A stretch of DNA of 64,000 bases from an uncultured Comamonas sp. (GCA_902175065.1 CABIIJ010000028.1:1-64000), one strand, 5' to 3'; shown: positions 1 to 9,854, counted from the first letter of the stretch. Numbers and translations are program-made. The notes: generated from the sequence alone by a model not told the origin.

Positions 1-1
1 C

Positions 2-118
2 ACGACCATCCGCCTGTCACCCGAGGTCATGGCCGCATTCAAGGCCACCGGCGCGGGCTGGCAAACGCGCATTGATGAAGCCCTCAAGGACTGGCTGCGC
101 ACGCATCGGTTGGTGTAG
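2..118 (+). CDS. BrnA-type antitoxin, C-terminal fragment (cut by window start)
   Basis: Only the last 38 codons are inside the window. The frame reads TTIRLSPEVMAAFKATGAGW and ends with ALKDWLRTHRLV and a TAG stop. This matches the C-terminal ribbon-helix-helix part of BrnA-type antitoxins, which neutralise BrnT toxins and repress their own operon. The partner toxin would lie upstream, outside the window, so the pairing is an inference. Other RHH antitoxins share this ending style. Confidence 0.6.
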   Translation, partial: TTIRLSPEVMAAFKATGAGWQTRIDEALKDWLRTHRLV

Positions 119-272
119 TCGAGGTTACTCATCACACCCCCTACGCCGCACGCGGAAAGATAAAGTCAGGCAAAACTCAATCGCTGCATCCGAGAACTGC
201 GAGCTGCGCCCGAGTTGGCTGCTAACCAGGACATGCCTTTGTCCAGCCAAATGGTCAACGAGCCCCACTGAA

Positions 273-306
273 AAAGGCCTCCAGGTGTTTATCCCTGGAG
301 GCCTTT
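273..306 (-). terminator. Intrinsic terminator after tRNA-Thr
   Basis: A 13-bp perfect inverted repeat (273-285 with 294-306, stem AAAGGCCTCCAGG) encloses an 8-nt loop. On the minus strand it is followed by a run of T at 275-271. It sits 12 nt beyond the 3' end of the tRNA gene. The plus-strand side also has a short T tract (GTTTT), so it may work in both directions. Confidence 0.8.
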
Positions 307-317
307 GTTTTAATGAG

Positions 318-393
318 TGGTGCCGGTTGTCGGATTCGAACTGACGACCTACCGCTTACAAGGCGGGTGCTCTACCAACTGAGCTAAACCGGC
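318..393 (-). tRNA. tRNA-Thr (anticodon TGT)
   Basis: The minus strand gives a 76-nt cloverleaf that starts GCCGGTTTAGCTCAG and ends ACCGGCACCA. It has a D-loop with TTGGTAGAG, an anticodon loop CTTGTAA (anticodon at 358-360) and a T-arm with GTTCGAATC. The acceptor stem pairs fully and CCA is encoded. One base pair of the anticodon stem looks mismatched. Confidence 0.95.
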
Positions 394-427
394 GAATTTC
401 GGTGAATGGCGGATTCTAGCTGAAAAA

Positions 428-928
428 CTACTTCACCAATTTCAGCGCCGGGCGCTTGCCGGCAGGCGGGGGCGGCGGTTCGTCGCCGTCGTCGTCCGGG
501 CTGCTGGCCGGGGGCTGTTCCTTGGCGCTGCTGACCAGTTGAACAACGGGGGCCTTGGCCGGGGGCGGCTCTTCTGCGGGGGCGAAGGCCGCCTCCATGG
601 GCAGGGGTTCTTCCGGCGGGAAGGACATGCCTTGCCCGGTTTCGCGGGCGTAGATGGCGATGACCCGCCCGACGGGAAGAATGATTTCATGGGGCTTGCC
701 GCCAAAGCGGGCCTTGAAATGGATGAAATCGTTGTCCATTTGCAGGCCGCTGGTGGCGTCGTAGCTGACGTTGAGCACAATCTGCCCGTCCTGCACGAAG
801 GCCGGGGGCACTTGCACGCTGTCGTCGGCCTGCACCACCAGGTAGGGGGTCAGGCCATTGTCGGAGCACCATTCATGCAAGGCCCGCAGCAGGTACGGGC
901 GGGTGGAGGTTGTGCGCATTTCGTCCAT
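428..928 (-). CDS. sspB: ClpXP protease specificity-enhancing factor SspB
   Basis: SspB is the adaptor that delivers ssrA-tagged peptides from stalled ribosomes to ClpXP. The 166-residue protein has the conserved N-terminal dimer and peptide-binding fold (TSTRPYLLRALHEWCSDNGL, then HIVV-like strands ending HEIILPVGRVIAIYARE near residue 95). A proline-rich linker follows, and a short conserved tail (KRPALKLVK) corresponds to the ClpX-binding motif. AAGGA lies 5 nt before the ATG at 928. It follows sspA by 28 nt on the same strand, the standard sspA-sspB operon. Confidence 0.95.
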   Translation of the reverse strand: MDEMRTTSTRPYLLRALHEWCSDNGLTPYLVVQADDSVQVPPAFVQDGQIVLNVSYDATSGLQMDNDFIHFKARFGGKPHEIILPVGRVIAIYARETGQGMSFPPEEPLPMEAAFAPAEEPPPAKAPVVQLVSSAKEQPPASSPDDDGDEPPPPPAGKRPALKLVK

Positions 929-956
929 AAAAGTCCTTCTTTCCCTGGGCCGATGC

Positions 957-1571
957 TTACTTGCGCATCACTTTTTCGGAAGGGGTAAGCGCTTCGATGT
1001 ACGCCGGGCGCGAGAAGATGCGTTCGGCATACTTGAGCAGCGGGGCGGCGTTCTTCGACAGTTCGATGCCATAGTAGTCCAGACGCCACAAGAGCGGGGC
1101 AATGGCCACGTCGAGCATGGAGAAGTTTTCGCCCAGCATGTATTTATTCTTCAGGAACACGGGAGCCAGCTGGGTCAGGCGGTCGCGGATATGGGTACGG
1201 GCTTTTTCCAGCTCTTTGTCGTTGCCCTTTTTGCCGTTGGCATGTTCCAGGGTGTTGACGTGGGCAAACAGTTCCTTCTCGAAGTTGAGCAGGAACAGGC
1301 GCACCCGGGCGCGGTCGACCGGGTCGCCCGGCATGAGCTGGGGGTGGGGAAAACGTTCATCAATGTATTCGTTGATGATGTTCGACTCGTACAGGATCAG
1401 GTCACGCTCGACCAGGATGGGCACCTGGCCATAGGGATTCATGGCCATGATTTCCTCGGGCTTGCTGAATAAGTCCACGTCACGGATTTCAAAATCCATG
1501 CCTTTTTCGAACAGCACGAAGCGGCTGCGGTGGGAGTAAGGGCAGGTGGTTCCCGAATAAAGCACCATCAT
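957..1571 (-). CDS. sspA: Stringent starvation protein A (GST-fold, RNA polymerase-associated)
   Basis: A 204-residue glutathione S-transferase-fold protein: an N-terminal thioredoxin-like domain (MVLYSGTTCPYSHRSRFVL, with VPILVERDLILYESNIINEY) and an all-helical C-terminal domain. SspA family members bind RNA polymerase and act in stationary phase and stress. The residues that make true GSTs catalytic are not expected in this family. Two adjacent ATG codons (1571 and 1568) are possible starts, with AGGAG about 10 nt upstream. It lies between petC and sspB on the same strand. Confidence 0.93.
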   Translation of the reverse strand: MMVLYSGTTCPYSHRSRFVLFEKGMDFEIRDVDLFSKPEEIMAMNPYGQVPILVERDLILYESNIINEYIDERFPHPQLMPGDPVDRARVRLFLLNFEKELFAHVNTLEHANGKKGNDKELEKARTHIRDRLTQLAPVFLKNKYMLGENFSMLDVAIAPLLWRLDYYGIELSKNAAPLLKYAERIFSRPAYIEALTPSEKVMRK

Positions 1572-1590
1572 GGCGAAGGCTCCTAAAAAT

Positions 1591-1626
1591 CAAAAAGAGT
1601 GGGACGCCTGTTGCGGCGCCCACTCT
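1591..1626 (-). terminator. Intrinsic terminator of the petABC operon
   Basis: An inverted repeat (AGAGTGGG at 1596-1603 with CCCACTCT at 1619-1626, extended by a partial CGC/GCG pairing) is followed on the minus strand by TTTTTGATTTTT. It lies between the petC stop and the sspA start, so it separates the bc1 operon from sspA. Confidence 0.8.
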
Positions 1627-1690
1627 GACTTTCAGCGGCGCAGTTGCCGGTGCCGGATTGGCACTGGCAATTGCGCCGCTGCGCGGTTGG

Positions 1691-2428
1691 TTATTTAACG
1701 TCTTTCCAGAAAGCTGCGTTCAGCTTCCAGGCAATAACGATGAAGATGGCCAGGAAAATCAGCACGCCGACACCGACGCGGACACGGGTGGCCTGGGCCG
1801 GCTCCCCCATCCATTGCAGGTAGTTTACGAGGTCACCGATCTGCTGGTCGTATTCCTGCTCGCTCAAGGTGCCGGGGGTGATTTGTTCCCAGCCCTTGAA
1901 ATGGTCGCCTTCAAACACGGCACGGCGCTGGCCCTGCATTTCCCACATGGGGTGGGGCATGCCAACGCTGGGGAAGGCCAGGTTGTTCCAGCCGGTGCCC
2001 TTGGTGTCGTCACGGTAGAAGGTGCGCAGGAAGGTGTAGAGGTAGTCGGCACCCGTGCCATTGTGACCGGCACGCGAACGGGCGATGACGGTCAGGTCAG
2101 GCGGGTTGGCGCCGAACCAGTCCTTGGCCTGCTTGGGATTGATCGCGGCAATCATCGTCTCGCCCACTTTGTCGGTGGTGAAGAGCAGGTTGTCCTTGAT
2201 CTCCTGTTCGGACAGGCCGATGTCCTGCAGGCGGTTGTAGCGCATGAAGGCAGCGGAGTGGCAGCCCAGGCAGTAGTTCACAAACAGCTTGGCGCCGTTT
2301 TGCAGGGATGCCTGGTTGCTGACGTCGACCGGCGCCTTGTCCCAGGGGATGCCGGCATCGGAGGCGGCCTGCGCACCCGTGGCAATGCCCAGGGCGGCAA
2401 TCAGCGAAAGGATAAGTTTTTTCATCAT
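1691..2428 (-). CDS. petC: Ubiquinol-cytochrome c reductase, cytochrome c1
   Basis: This is the haem c subunit of complex III, passing electrons from the Rieske protein to soluble cytochrome c in the periplasm. The 245-residue protein has a cleavable signal peptide (MMKKLILSLIAALGIATGAQA), the haem-binding CLGCH at residues 53-57, and one C-terminal membrane anchor (VGVLIFLAIFIVIAWKL) followed by a basic tail. It is the last gene of petA-petB-petC, 20 nt after petB, and is followed by an intrinsic terminator. Confidence 0.96.
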   Translation of the reverse strand: MMKKLILSLIAALGIATGAQAASDAGIPWDKAPVDVSNQASLQNGAKLFVNYCLGCHSAAFMRYNRLQDIGLSEQEIKDNLLFTTDKVGETMIAAINPKQAKDWFGANPPDLTVIARSRAGHNGTGADYLYTFLRTFYRDDTKGTGWNNLAFPSVGMPHPMWEMQGQRRAVFEGDHFKGWEQITPGTLSEQEYDQQIGDLVNYLQWMGEPAQATRVRVGVGVLIFLAIFIVIAWKLNAAFWKDVK

Positions 2429-2448
2429 GGTTTATTACTCCTGGCCGA

Positions 2449-3864
2449 TCAGTGGGGCTTGAAGGTCACGCGCTCAGGCACAGGTTTGGTTGCGCCGATG
2501 CGGCTCCACCAAGGCATCAGCAGGAAGAAGCCGAAGTAAAACAGGGTACCCGCTTGCGAGACTTTTTCACCCAGCGGGAAGGGAGGCAGCACGCCCAGGT
2601 AGCCCAGGACGAAGAAGTTCACCACGAAGATGGCGTACATCACTTTGTGCCAGCCCGGACGGTAGCGGATGGACTTGACTTCGCAGTAGTCCAGCCAGGG
2701 CAGGGCAAACAGGATGATCACGGCACCGCCCATGACCACGACGCCCCAGAACTTGGCGTCGATGGCCAGCATCAGGGCAATCGCCACCACGCCAGCGCCC
2801 AGGGCGGCCATCTTGAACAGGCCGGGCAGCTTGGACTTCAGGGCCGCAAAGCCCATGGCCAGCACCACGCAGGCGATCAGCGCGTACATCATCTCGGCGG
2901 TAATGGCACGCAGCATCGAATAGAAGGGCGTGAAGTACCAGACGGGGGCGATGTGGTTGGGTGTCTTGAACGGATCGGCCGGGATGAAGTTGTTGTACTC
3001 CAGGAAGTAGCCGCCGAACTCGGGGGCGAAGAACACCACGGCCGAGAACAGGAACAGGAACACGGCCACGCCGAAGATGTCGTGCACGGTGTAGTAGGGG
3101 TGGAAGGGCACGCCGTCCAGCGGGTGGCCGTTGGCATCCTTGGGAGCGCCGGGGGCCTTGATTTCCACGCCGTCGGGGTTGTTCGAGCCGACGTCGTGCA
3201 GGGCCAGCAAGTGGGCCACGATCAGGCCGATCAGCACCAGGGGCACGGCAATGACGTGGAAGCTGAAGAAGCGGTTCAACGTTGCATCGCCCACCACGTA
3301 ATCGCCACGGATCAGGATGGCCAGATCAGGGCCGATGAAGGGGATGGCCGAGAACAGGTTGACGATCACCTGGGCGCCCCAGTAGGACATCTGGCCCCAG
3401 GGCAGCAGGTAGCCCATGAAGGCTTCGGCCATCAGCGCCAGGAAGATGGCGCAGCCGAAAATCCAGACCAGTTCACGCGGCTTGCGGTAGGAACCGTAGA
3501 TCAGGCCACGGAACATGTGCAGGTAGACGACGATGAAGAAGGCCGAGGCACCGGTGGAGTGCATGTAGCGGATCAGCCAGCCCCAGGGCACGTCGCGCAT
3601 GATGAACTCGACCGACTCGAATGCCTTGGCGGCGTCGGGCTTGTAGTTCATCACCAGGAAGATACCGGTGACGATCTGGATCACCAGCACCAGCAGGGCC
3701 AGGGAACCGAAGATGTACCAGAAGTTGAAGTTCTTCGGAGCGTAGTACTCCGACATGTGAACCTTGTAGGCCGAAAACGCTGTCGGGAAGCGGTTTTCAA
3801 ACCAGTTCACCACCTTGGCGCCAGTCGGCGCATTGGGATCGATGTCCTTGAATTCGTGAGCCAT
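2449..3864 (-). CDS. petB: Ubiquinol-cytochrome c reductase, cytochrome b
   Basis: The membrane core of the bc1 complex carries both b haems and the Qo and Qi quinone sites. The protein of about 471 residues has many hydrophobic segments and the expected landmarks: SYWGAQVIVNLFSAIPFIG, the PEWY-like loop in the form PVWYFTPFY, and paired histidines in the haem helices (RYMHSTGAS, SFHVIAVP). The start at 3864 (MAHEFKDIDPNAP) has GGGAGA upstream and leaves 10 nt after petA; a longer in-frame extension upstream overlaps petA and is unlikely. Confidence 0.96.
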   Translation of the reverse strand: MAHEFKDIDPNAPTGAKVVNWFENRFPTAFSAYKVHMSEYYAPKNFNFWYIFGSLALLVLVIQIVTGIFLVMNYKPDAAKAFESVEFIMRDVPWGWLIRYMHSTGASAFFIVVYLHMFRGLIYGSYRKPRELVWIFGCAIFLALMAEAFMGYLLPWGQMSYWGAQVIVNLFSAIPFIGPDLAILIRGDYVVGDATLNRFFSFHVIAVPLVLIGLIVAHLLALHDVGSNNPDGVEIKAPGAPKDANGHPLDGVPFHPYYTVHDIFGVAVFLFLFSAVVFFAPEFGGYFLEYNNFIPADPFKTPNHIAPVWYFTPFYSMLRAITAEMMYALIACVVLAMGFAALKSKLPGLFKMAALGAGVVAIALMLAIDAKFWGVVVMGGAVIILFALPWLDYCEVKSIRYRPGWHKVMYAIFVVNFFVLGYLGVLPPFPLGEKVSQAGTLFYFGFFLLMPWWSRIGATKPVPERVTFKPH

Positions 3865-3874
3865 GTCGTCTCCC

Positions 3875-4471
3875 TCAGGCCTTCTTGTCTTCACCGATCA
3901 GCAGCTTCGTGTCTGACAGGTACATGTGCGGGGGCACTTCCAGGTTGTCTGGAGCGGGTTTGTTCTTGAACACACGGCCCGCCATGTCGAAGGTCGAGCC
4001 GTGGCAGGGACAGAAGAAGCCGCCTTTCCAGTCATCGGGCAGCGAAGGCTGCGCCCCCGTGGCGAACTTGCTGGTCGGCGAACAGCCCAGGTGGGTGCAG
4101 ATGCCGACCAGCACCAGGTATTCCGGCTTGATCGAGCGCCATTCGTTTTTGGCGTACTCGGGCGTGGGGAATGCAGTGCGGTGCGAATCGGGGTCGGCCA
4201 TCTGGCTGTCCAGCGCTTTCAGCTCGTCGAGCTGCTGCTGGGTGCGGCGCACGACCCACACCGGCTTGCCGCGCCATTCGACGGTTTTCATCTCGCCGGG
4301 TTGCAGCGTAGAGATGTCCACCTCTACCGCTGCACCGGCCGCCTTGGCCTTCTCGGAAGGCTGGAAGGTGCTTACAAAAGGGACAGCGGCCGCGACGCCG
4401 CCTACCGCGCCAGCGCAGGCTGACGTGATGATCCACGTCCGCTTGCTGGAGTCGACAGGAGTTTCACTCAT
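3875..4471 (-). CDS. petA: Ubiquinol-cytochrome c reductase, Rieske iron-sulfur subunit
   Basis: Rieske 2Fe-2S protein of complex III, 198 residues. The cluster ligands are visible as CTHLGC (residues 125-130) and CPCHGS (154-159). The N-terminus carries an uncleaved Tat-type anchor: SSKRTWIITSACAGAVGG is a weak twin-arginine-like signal followed by a hydrophobic helix. It is the first gene of petABC, so the operon promoter should lie in the 88 nt between it and pdxA. Rieske proteins use the Tat system, and tatABC is encoded nearby in this window. Confidence 0.96.
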   Translation of the reverse strand: MSETPVDSSKRTWIITSACAGAVGGVAAAVPFVSTFQPSEKAKAAGAAVEVDISTLQPGEMKTVEWRGKPVWVVRRTQQQLDELKALDSQMADPDSHRTAFPTPEYAKNEWRSIKPEYLVLVGICTHLGCSPTSKFATGAQPSLPDDWKGGFFCPCHGSTFDMAGRVFKNKPAPDNLEVPPHMYLSDTKLLIGEDKKA

Positions 4472-4559
4472 GGGGATCCTCGATTAAACATCGCTAGATT
4501 GGGAAATAACCGCCAAATTGTAGCGGAGCCGCCACGGCAACTCCAAACCGCCCGGAGGG

Positions 4560-5705
4560 CTAGAACAGGGGTTTTTCAACCTGGCAAGAGGCTTGACCCG
4601 TATGCCTGGCGCTGTCTTGCAAGGTGCCGGTTTCGGAAAGCGGTGCATGGCCCCGGCCACCCGCCAGGCCCGGTGCAGCGGCCATTTGCTGCGCCAGACG
4701 AACGGCTTGCAGCAAACTGGCGGGGTCGGCCACGCCGCGCCCGGCGATGTCGAAAGCCGTGCCGTGGTCGGGGCTGGTGCGGATCAGCGGCAGGCCCAGG
4801 GTGACGTTCACGCCGTGTTCAACACCCATATATTTGATAGGAATCAAACCCTGATCGTGGTACATCGCCAACACCACCTCAAATTCCCCAGGGTGGCTGG
4901 GTGTATTGCGGGCCCGCATGAAGACGGTGTCCGGGGCGTACGGACCATGCGCATCGACCCCGGCGGCACGGGCTGCGGCAATGGCCGGAGCGATGGTGTC
5001 CAGCTCCTCGCGGCCAAACAGCCCGCCCTCCCCGGCATGGGGGTTGAGTCCGGCCACGGCAATGCGCGGGGCGTGGCCGAGGATGGGGGTCAGCGCCCGG
5101 TGGGTGATCTGCAGGGTTTGCAGGATGTTCTCCTGCGTGACGGCGGCCAGCGCCTGGCGCAGGCTGATGTGAATACTCACCAGCACGGTACGCAATTCGG
5201 GATTGGCCAGCATCATGCGCACCGGCATCTGCGCAATGGGAACCCCCGCATGGCGGGCGGCCTGGGCCTGCAGCAGTTCGGTGTGCCCGGGGAAGTCCAC
5301 CCCGGTGGCGTGCAGGGCTTCCTTGTGCAGGGGGGCGGTGACCAGGGCTGCAATCTCGCCCCGCAGGGCGGCATCGGCGGCCCACTGCACGCACTGCGCG
5401 GCGGCAGCCCCGGCAGCGGCGCTGATCTGCCCCCAGGCGGGCGGCGGCGGCAGGCCAGGCAGGGCCAGCACGGGCAGGCAGCGCGGGGGCACCTGCCAGG
5501 CGTCCTGCGGCGTGGCGATCTCGGCCACGGGCAGCAGGCCCTGGCCGGGGCCGGCAATCACCTGGGCAGCGCGGCGCAGCGTGGCCACGTCGCCCACGGC
5601 AAAGCAGCCGCGTAGCTGGGCAGGGTGGTCGCGAAAGGCTTGGGCGATGATCTCCGGGCCGATGCCGGCGGCATCGCCCTGGGTGATGGCAATGGCTTTT
5701 TGCAT
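4560..5705 (-). CDS. pdxA: 4-hydroxythreonine-4-phosphate dehydrogenase PdxA
   Basis: PdxA oxidises 4-phosphohydroxy-threonine in pyridoxal phosphate synthesis. The start MQKAIAITQGDAAGIGPEII at 5705 gives about 381 residues, somewhat longer than usual for the family (about 330-340); the excess is a C-terminal tail. Metal-binding histidines are seen in FPGHTELLQ, LNPHAGEGG and MYHDQGLIPIKY. It starts 4 nt after the Nif3-like gene, so the two are probably co-transcribed. The tail is low in conserved features and might come from a late frameshift. Confidence 0.92.
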   Translation of the reverse strand: MQKAIAITQGDAAGIGPEIIAQAFRDHPAQLRGCFAVGDVATLRRAAQVIAGPGQGLLPVAEIATPQDAWQVPPRCLPVLALPGLPPPPAWGQISAAAGAAAAQCVQWAADAALRGEIAALVTAPLHKEALHATGVDFPGHTELLQAQAARHAGVPIAQMPVRMMLANPELRTVLVSIHISLRQALAAVTQENILQTLQITHRALTPILGHAPRIAVAGLNPHAGEGGLFGREELDTIAPAIAAARAAGVDAHGPYAPDTVFMRARNTPSHPGEFEVVLAMYHDQGLIPIKYMGVEHGVNVTLGLPLIRTSPDHGTAFDIAGRGVADPASLLQAVRLAQQMAAAPGLAGGRGHAPLSETGTLQDSARHTGQASCQVEKPLF

Positions 5706-5709
5706 GGAT

Positions 5710-6462
5710 TTATGCCGGATTGGCGATTTCAATGAAACGGTGTTCGATGCCCAGCGTTTGTGCCAGATGCTCGCCCAGGGCGGCCACGCCATACCGCTCG
5801 GTGGCGTGGTGGCCGGCGGCGATGAAGGTGGCGCCCATTTCGCGGGCCAGATGGGCCTGGGGTTCGGAAATTTCGCCCGTGATGAAGGCCTGGGCACCTG
5901 CGGCCAGCGCAGCTTCAAAAAAGCCCTGCGCCCCGCCGCTGCACCAGGCCAGTCGGGTGATGGGCCGGTCCGGGGCGCCGCTGATCCAGGTGGCGCTGCG
6001 GCCCAGGGCGTTTTCCACCTGATCGACCAGGGCCTGGGGGCTGGCAAACCGGCACGGCCCGGTCGCCCCCAAATCCTGTTCGCCAAAACGGGCGTCGGCC
6101 ACCACCCCCAGGCGCTGGCCCAGCTGGGCGTTGTTGCCCAGCGTGGGATGGGCGTCCAGCGGCAGGTGGTAGGCCAGCAGGTTGATGTCATGGGCCAGCA
6201 AAAGGCGCAGGCGTTCCCTGAGCCAGCCGGTCACGCGCCCGTCCATGCCGCGCCAGAACAGGCCGTGGTGGACGAGGATGGCGTCGGCCCCGTCGGCAAT
6301 GGCCGCTTCGATCAGGGCACGGCTGGCGGTGACGCCGCTGACGATGCGGCGCACCTGCGCCCTGCCCTGCACTTGCAGGCCGTTGGGGCCGTAGTCCTTG
6401 AAGCGTTCGGGCTGCAACAGGCCATCGCACTGCTGCAGCAGTTGTTCACAAGAAATCTGCAT
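5710..6462 (-). CDS. Nif3-like dinuclear metal centre hexameric protein (YbgI family)
   Basis: A 250-residue Nif3/YbgI family protein. It shows the metal-binding motifs GADAILVHHGLFW and LLAYHLPLDAHP, and a C-terminal ITGEISEP...ATFIAAGHHATERYG segment. The family forms toroidal hexamers with two metal ions per subunit; some members are called GTP cyclohydrolase 1 type 2, but the cellular role is not settled. It is the first gene of a pair with pdxA and is divergent from the DegS/DegQ-type protease gene. Confidence 0.88.
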   Translation of the reverse strand: MQISCEQLLQQCDGLLQPERFKDYGPNGLQVQGRAQVRRIVSGVTASRALIEAAIADGADAILVHHGLFWRGMDGRVTGWLRERLRLLLAHDINLLAYHLPLDAHPTLGNNAQLGQRLGVVADARFGEQDLGATGPCRFASPQALVDQVENALGRSATWISGAPDRPITRLAWCSGGAQGFFEAALAAGAQAFITGEISEPQAHLAREMGATFIAAGHHATERYGVAALGEHLAQTLGIEHRFIEIANPA

Positions 6463-6545
6463 GGCGCCATTGTGCCTGTGCCCAAGGCGGGCACGGGGAC
6501 AGGAACCATCGCGGACAATGCGCCTTTGCCCTGCACTTTTTTTCT

Positions 6546-7686
<1,141 letters not shown>

Positions 7687-7703
<17 letters not shown>

Positions 7704-7766
7704 TAAAGAAAGGGTTTCAGAGTTTTTCAACCCTGAAACCCTTCATACATCAGCGGCAGAAGCTAT
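7687..7766. repeat. Palindromic dispersed element (78-bp family), copy 1; also likely bidirectional terminator
   Basis: The outer arms ATAGCTTTCCGCGCTGAT (7687-7704) and ATCAGCGGCAGAAGCTAT (7749-7766) are imperfect inverted repeats. An inner perfect 11-bp stem (AAGGGTTTCAG 7710-7720 with CTGAAACCCTT 7733-7743) completes a long hairpin. It lies between the convergent protease gene and tatC, and contains the protease stop codon (7701-7703). Related copies are at 12161, 17895, 28621, 43278, 52870 and 57248. Confidence 0.8.
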
Positions 7767-7784
7767 TTTTTATGCACCAGATGA

Positions 7785-8567
7785 TCACTGCGCCGCTTCG
7801 CCATCTTCCGCCGGCTTGGTCTTGGCAAACCAACCCGCAGCGATGATGCCGACCTCGTACAGCAGGCACATGGGCACGGCCAGGGCCAGTTGCGAGATCA
7901 CGTCCGGCGGGGTGACGATGGCCGCGATGATGAAGGCCACCACGATGAAATAGCCGCGAAAGCTCTTGAGCTTGGCGATCTCGACCAGGCCGAAGCGCAC
8001 CAGCAGCATGACCACGATGGGCACCTGAAACGCCAGACCGAATGCCAGGTAGAGCGACAGGATGGCCTCCACATACGAGGCAATGTCGGGCGTGGCCGCC
8101 ACGCTGGCCGGGGTGAAGCCCTGGATGAAGGCAAACATCTTGTCCAGCACGAAGAACTGCACGAAGGCAATACCCAGGTAGGCCAGCAGGCTGCCAAAAA
8201 TAATCAGGGGCATGGCAAAGCGCTTTTCGTGGCTGTACAGGCCGGGAGCGACGAAGGCCCAGAGCTGGTACATGATCCACGGCAGCACGGCCAGCACGCC
8301 GACCATCATCAGCACCTTCAGCGGCACGAAAAACGGCGAGAACACGCCCACGGCAATCAGCTTGGCATCCGGCGGCATGTGCGCCCGGATGGGCTGGGCG
8401 ATCAGGTCGATCAGCCCGTTGGGGCCGGGCCAGATGGCCAGCACGATCACGGCCAGGGCCACGCCGTAGACGCTGTAGAGCAGCCGGTCGCGCAGTTCGA
8501 TGAGGTGCTGGACGAAGGGCTGTTCGGTACCGGCCAGTTCGTCTTCAGGAGGAGGTGTGGAGGACAT
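7785..8567 (-). CDS. tatC: Sec-independent protein translocase TatC
   Basis: TatC is the polytopic receptor for twin-arginine signal peptides. The 260-residue protein has six predicted membrane helices and the family landmarks: an N-terminal LAGTEQPFVQHLIELRDRLL (conserved HLxELRxR), FEVPxxxxLL-like FQVPIVVMLL, and the C-terminal AFIIAAIVTPPDVISQLALA. It ends the tatA-tatB-tatC group, 22 nt after tatB, and is convergent with the protease gene. Confidence 0.96.
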   Translation of the reverse strand: MSSTPPPEDELAGTEQPFVQHLIELRDRLLYSVYGVALAVIVLAIWPGPNGLIDLIAQPIRAHMPPDAKLIAVGVFSPFFVPLKVLMMVGVLAVLPWIMYQLWAFVAPGLYSHEKRFAMPLIIFGSLLAYLGIAFVQFFVLDKMFAFIQGFTPASVAATPDIASYVEAILSLYLAFGLAFQVPIVVMLLVRFGLVEIAKLKSFRGYFIVVAFIIAAIVTPPDVISQLALAVPMCLLYEVGIIAAGWFAKTKPAEDGEAAQ

Positions 8568-8589
8568 TGTTTTCAGTTAGCGCGGGGCT

Positions 8590-9096
8590 TTAGCGCTTCT
8601 TCGGGCGAAACCGCGCCACCCGGGCGGCGCCCGACTGGACGTGCGTGCGCACGTTCTGGCGCGTTTTGTACCAGCGCGGCACGGCGCTGCGCTTCAGGCG
8701 GAAATTCTTGCCCGGATGCCGGTAGGCGGGCACCACCTGGCTGGCAGCGTCCAGGGTGCTGCGCCACAGTTGCTCGCCCGCATCGTCCGGATGGTCGCGT
8801 TCGAGGCTCTTCAGCTCGGCGCCGACGCTGCCCAGGTCTTTTTCCAGTTCGGCGGCGGTCGACTGCATGGAGGACTGCACGTCCCGCGCGGCCGATTCGA
8901 CCGACTCCTTCATCTTGCGCAGTTCGTCCAGCTCCATGGAGCGGTTGACCTCGGCTTTCACGTCGGCGACGTAGCGCTGCGCCCGGCCGAGCAGGGAGCC
9001 GACGGTGCGGGCCACGCGCGGCAGCTTTTCCGGGCCGATGACGATCAGCGCCACGGCACCGATCAGCGCCATTTTGGACAGGCCTAAATCAAGCAT
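8590..9096 (-). CDS. tatB: Sec-independent protein translocase TatB
   Basis: A 168-residue TatB: a short N-terminal membrane helix ([20 protein letters not shown]), the conserved [13 protein letters not shown] hinge and amphipathic helix, a coiled-coil-rich middle, and a basic C-terminal tail (FRPKKR). It works with TatC in the receptor complex. It lies 44 nt after tatA and 22 nt before tatC. Confidence 0.95.
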   Translation of the reverse strand: MLDLGLSKMALIGAVALIVIGPEKLPRVARTVGSLLGRAQRYVADVKAEVNRSMELDELRKMKESVESAARDVQSSMQSTAAELEKDLGSVGAELKSLERDHPDDAGEQLWRSTLDAASQVVPAYRHPGKNFRLKRSAVPRWYKTRQNVRTHVQSGAARVARFRPKKR

Positions 9097-9140
9097 GGCA
9101 AACGCTCCTTAGAAGCCGCCCGGGGCAGCAGCCACGGGCA

Positions 9141-9371
9141 TCAGCTTTTTTGCCTGGCTTCGACATCAATGGTGGTTTTTTCGGCACCTTCCTGGTGCGT
9201 GACCTGGCTGGCCGGGGCGTCTGCGGCCTCGGTGCCTTCCTTCATGCCATCCTTGAAGCCCTTGACGGCTCCGCCCAGATCCTGGCCGATGTTTTTCAGT
9301 TTTTTGGTGCCGAAGACTAGCACCACGATCAGCAGCACGACGAGCCAGTGCCAAATCGAAAAAGAACCCAT
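9141..9371 (-). CDS. tatA: Sec-independent protein translocase TatA
   Basis: A 76-residue TatA with the typical start [20 protein letters not shown], the [20 protein letters not shown] amphipathic helix and an acidic, flexible tail. TatA oligomerises to form the translocation pathway. AGGAGG-like sequence (TAGGAGGTATC) lies just upstream of the ATG. First of three tat genes in order tatA-tatB-tatC. Confidence 0.95.
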   Translation of the reverse strand: MGSFSIWHWLVVLLIVVLVFGTKKLKNIGQDLGGAVKGFKDGMKEGTEAADAPASQVTHQEGAEKTTIDVEARQKS

Positions 9372-9459
9372 GAGAGATACCTCCTAGACAACGTTGCGCA
9401 TTGTAGACGCGGCCTTGTCCCCTCCAGGCCACCGCCACCGGAACCAGATCAAGAAACGC

Positions 9460-9840
9460 TCACGCTTTTTTCCACGGGCGCGGGCCGCCGATGACGTGCA
9501 CGTGCAGGTGGTGCACTTCCTGCCCGCCCTCTTCGCCGGTATTGATCTGGACGCGAAAGCCGCCGGCCGGATAGGGGTTGCAGCCTTCCTGGGCGGCCAG
9601 TTGCGGTGCCAGCGCCAGGATGCGGCCCAGCAGGGCGGCGTCGCCGGGCCGGGTGTGCGCCAGCGAGGGGATGTGGCGCTTGGGGATGATCAGGAAATGC
9701 ACCGGCGCCCAGGGGGCGATGTCGTGAAAGGCGAACAGTTCGTCGTCTTCGTACACCTTGCGGCTGGGAATCTGGCCGGCGGCGATTTTGCAGAAGATGC
9801 AGTTGTCATCATGGACGTGGGCGGTGGCGGTTTCAGTCAT
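9460..9840 (-). CDS. HIT family (histidine triad) nucleotide-binding protein
   Basis: A 126-residue HinT-like protein. The histidine triad is HHLHVHVIGG near the C-terminus; the N-terminal NCIFCKIAAGQIPSRKVYED and the central PVHFLIIPKRHI are also typical. HinT proteins hydrolyse nucleoside phosphoramidates. The ATG at 9840 (MTETATAH) is chosen over a TTG six codons upstream that overlaps the patatin gene stop. It follows that stop by 14 nt and precedes tatA, as in many related genomes. Confidence 0.92.
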   Translation of the reverse strand: MTETATAHVHDDNCIFCKIAAGQIPSRKVYEDDELFAFHDIAPWAPVHFLIIPKRHIPSLAHTRPGDAALLGRILALAPQLAAQEGCNPYPAGGFRVQINTGEEGGQEVHHLHVHVIGGPRPWKKA

Positions 9841-9854
9841 GGCGTTCAAAATTT

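Noticed and set aside
2452..3969. 505-codon plus-strand frame antisense to petB and petA
   Set aside because: His/Gln/Gly-rich shadow of the well-identified cytochrome b gene.
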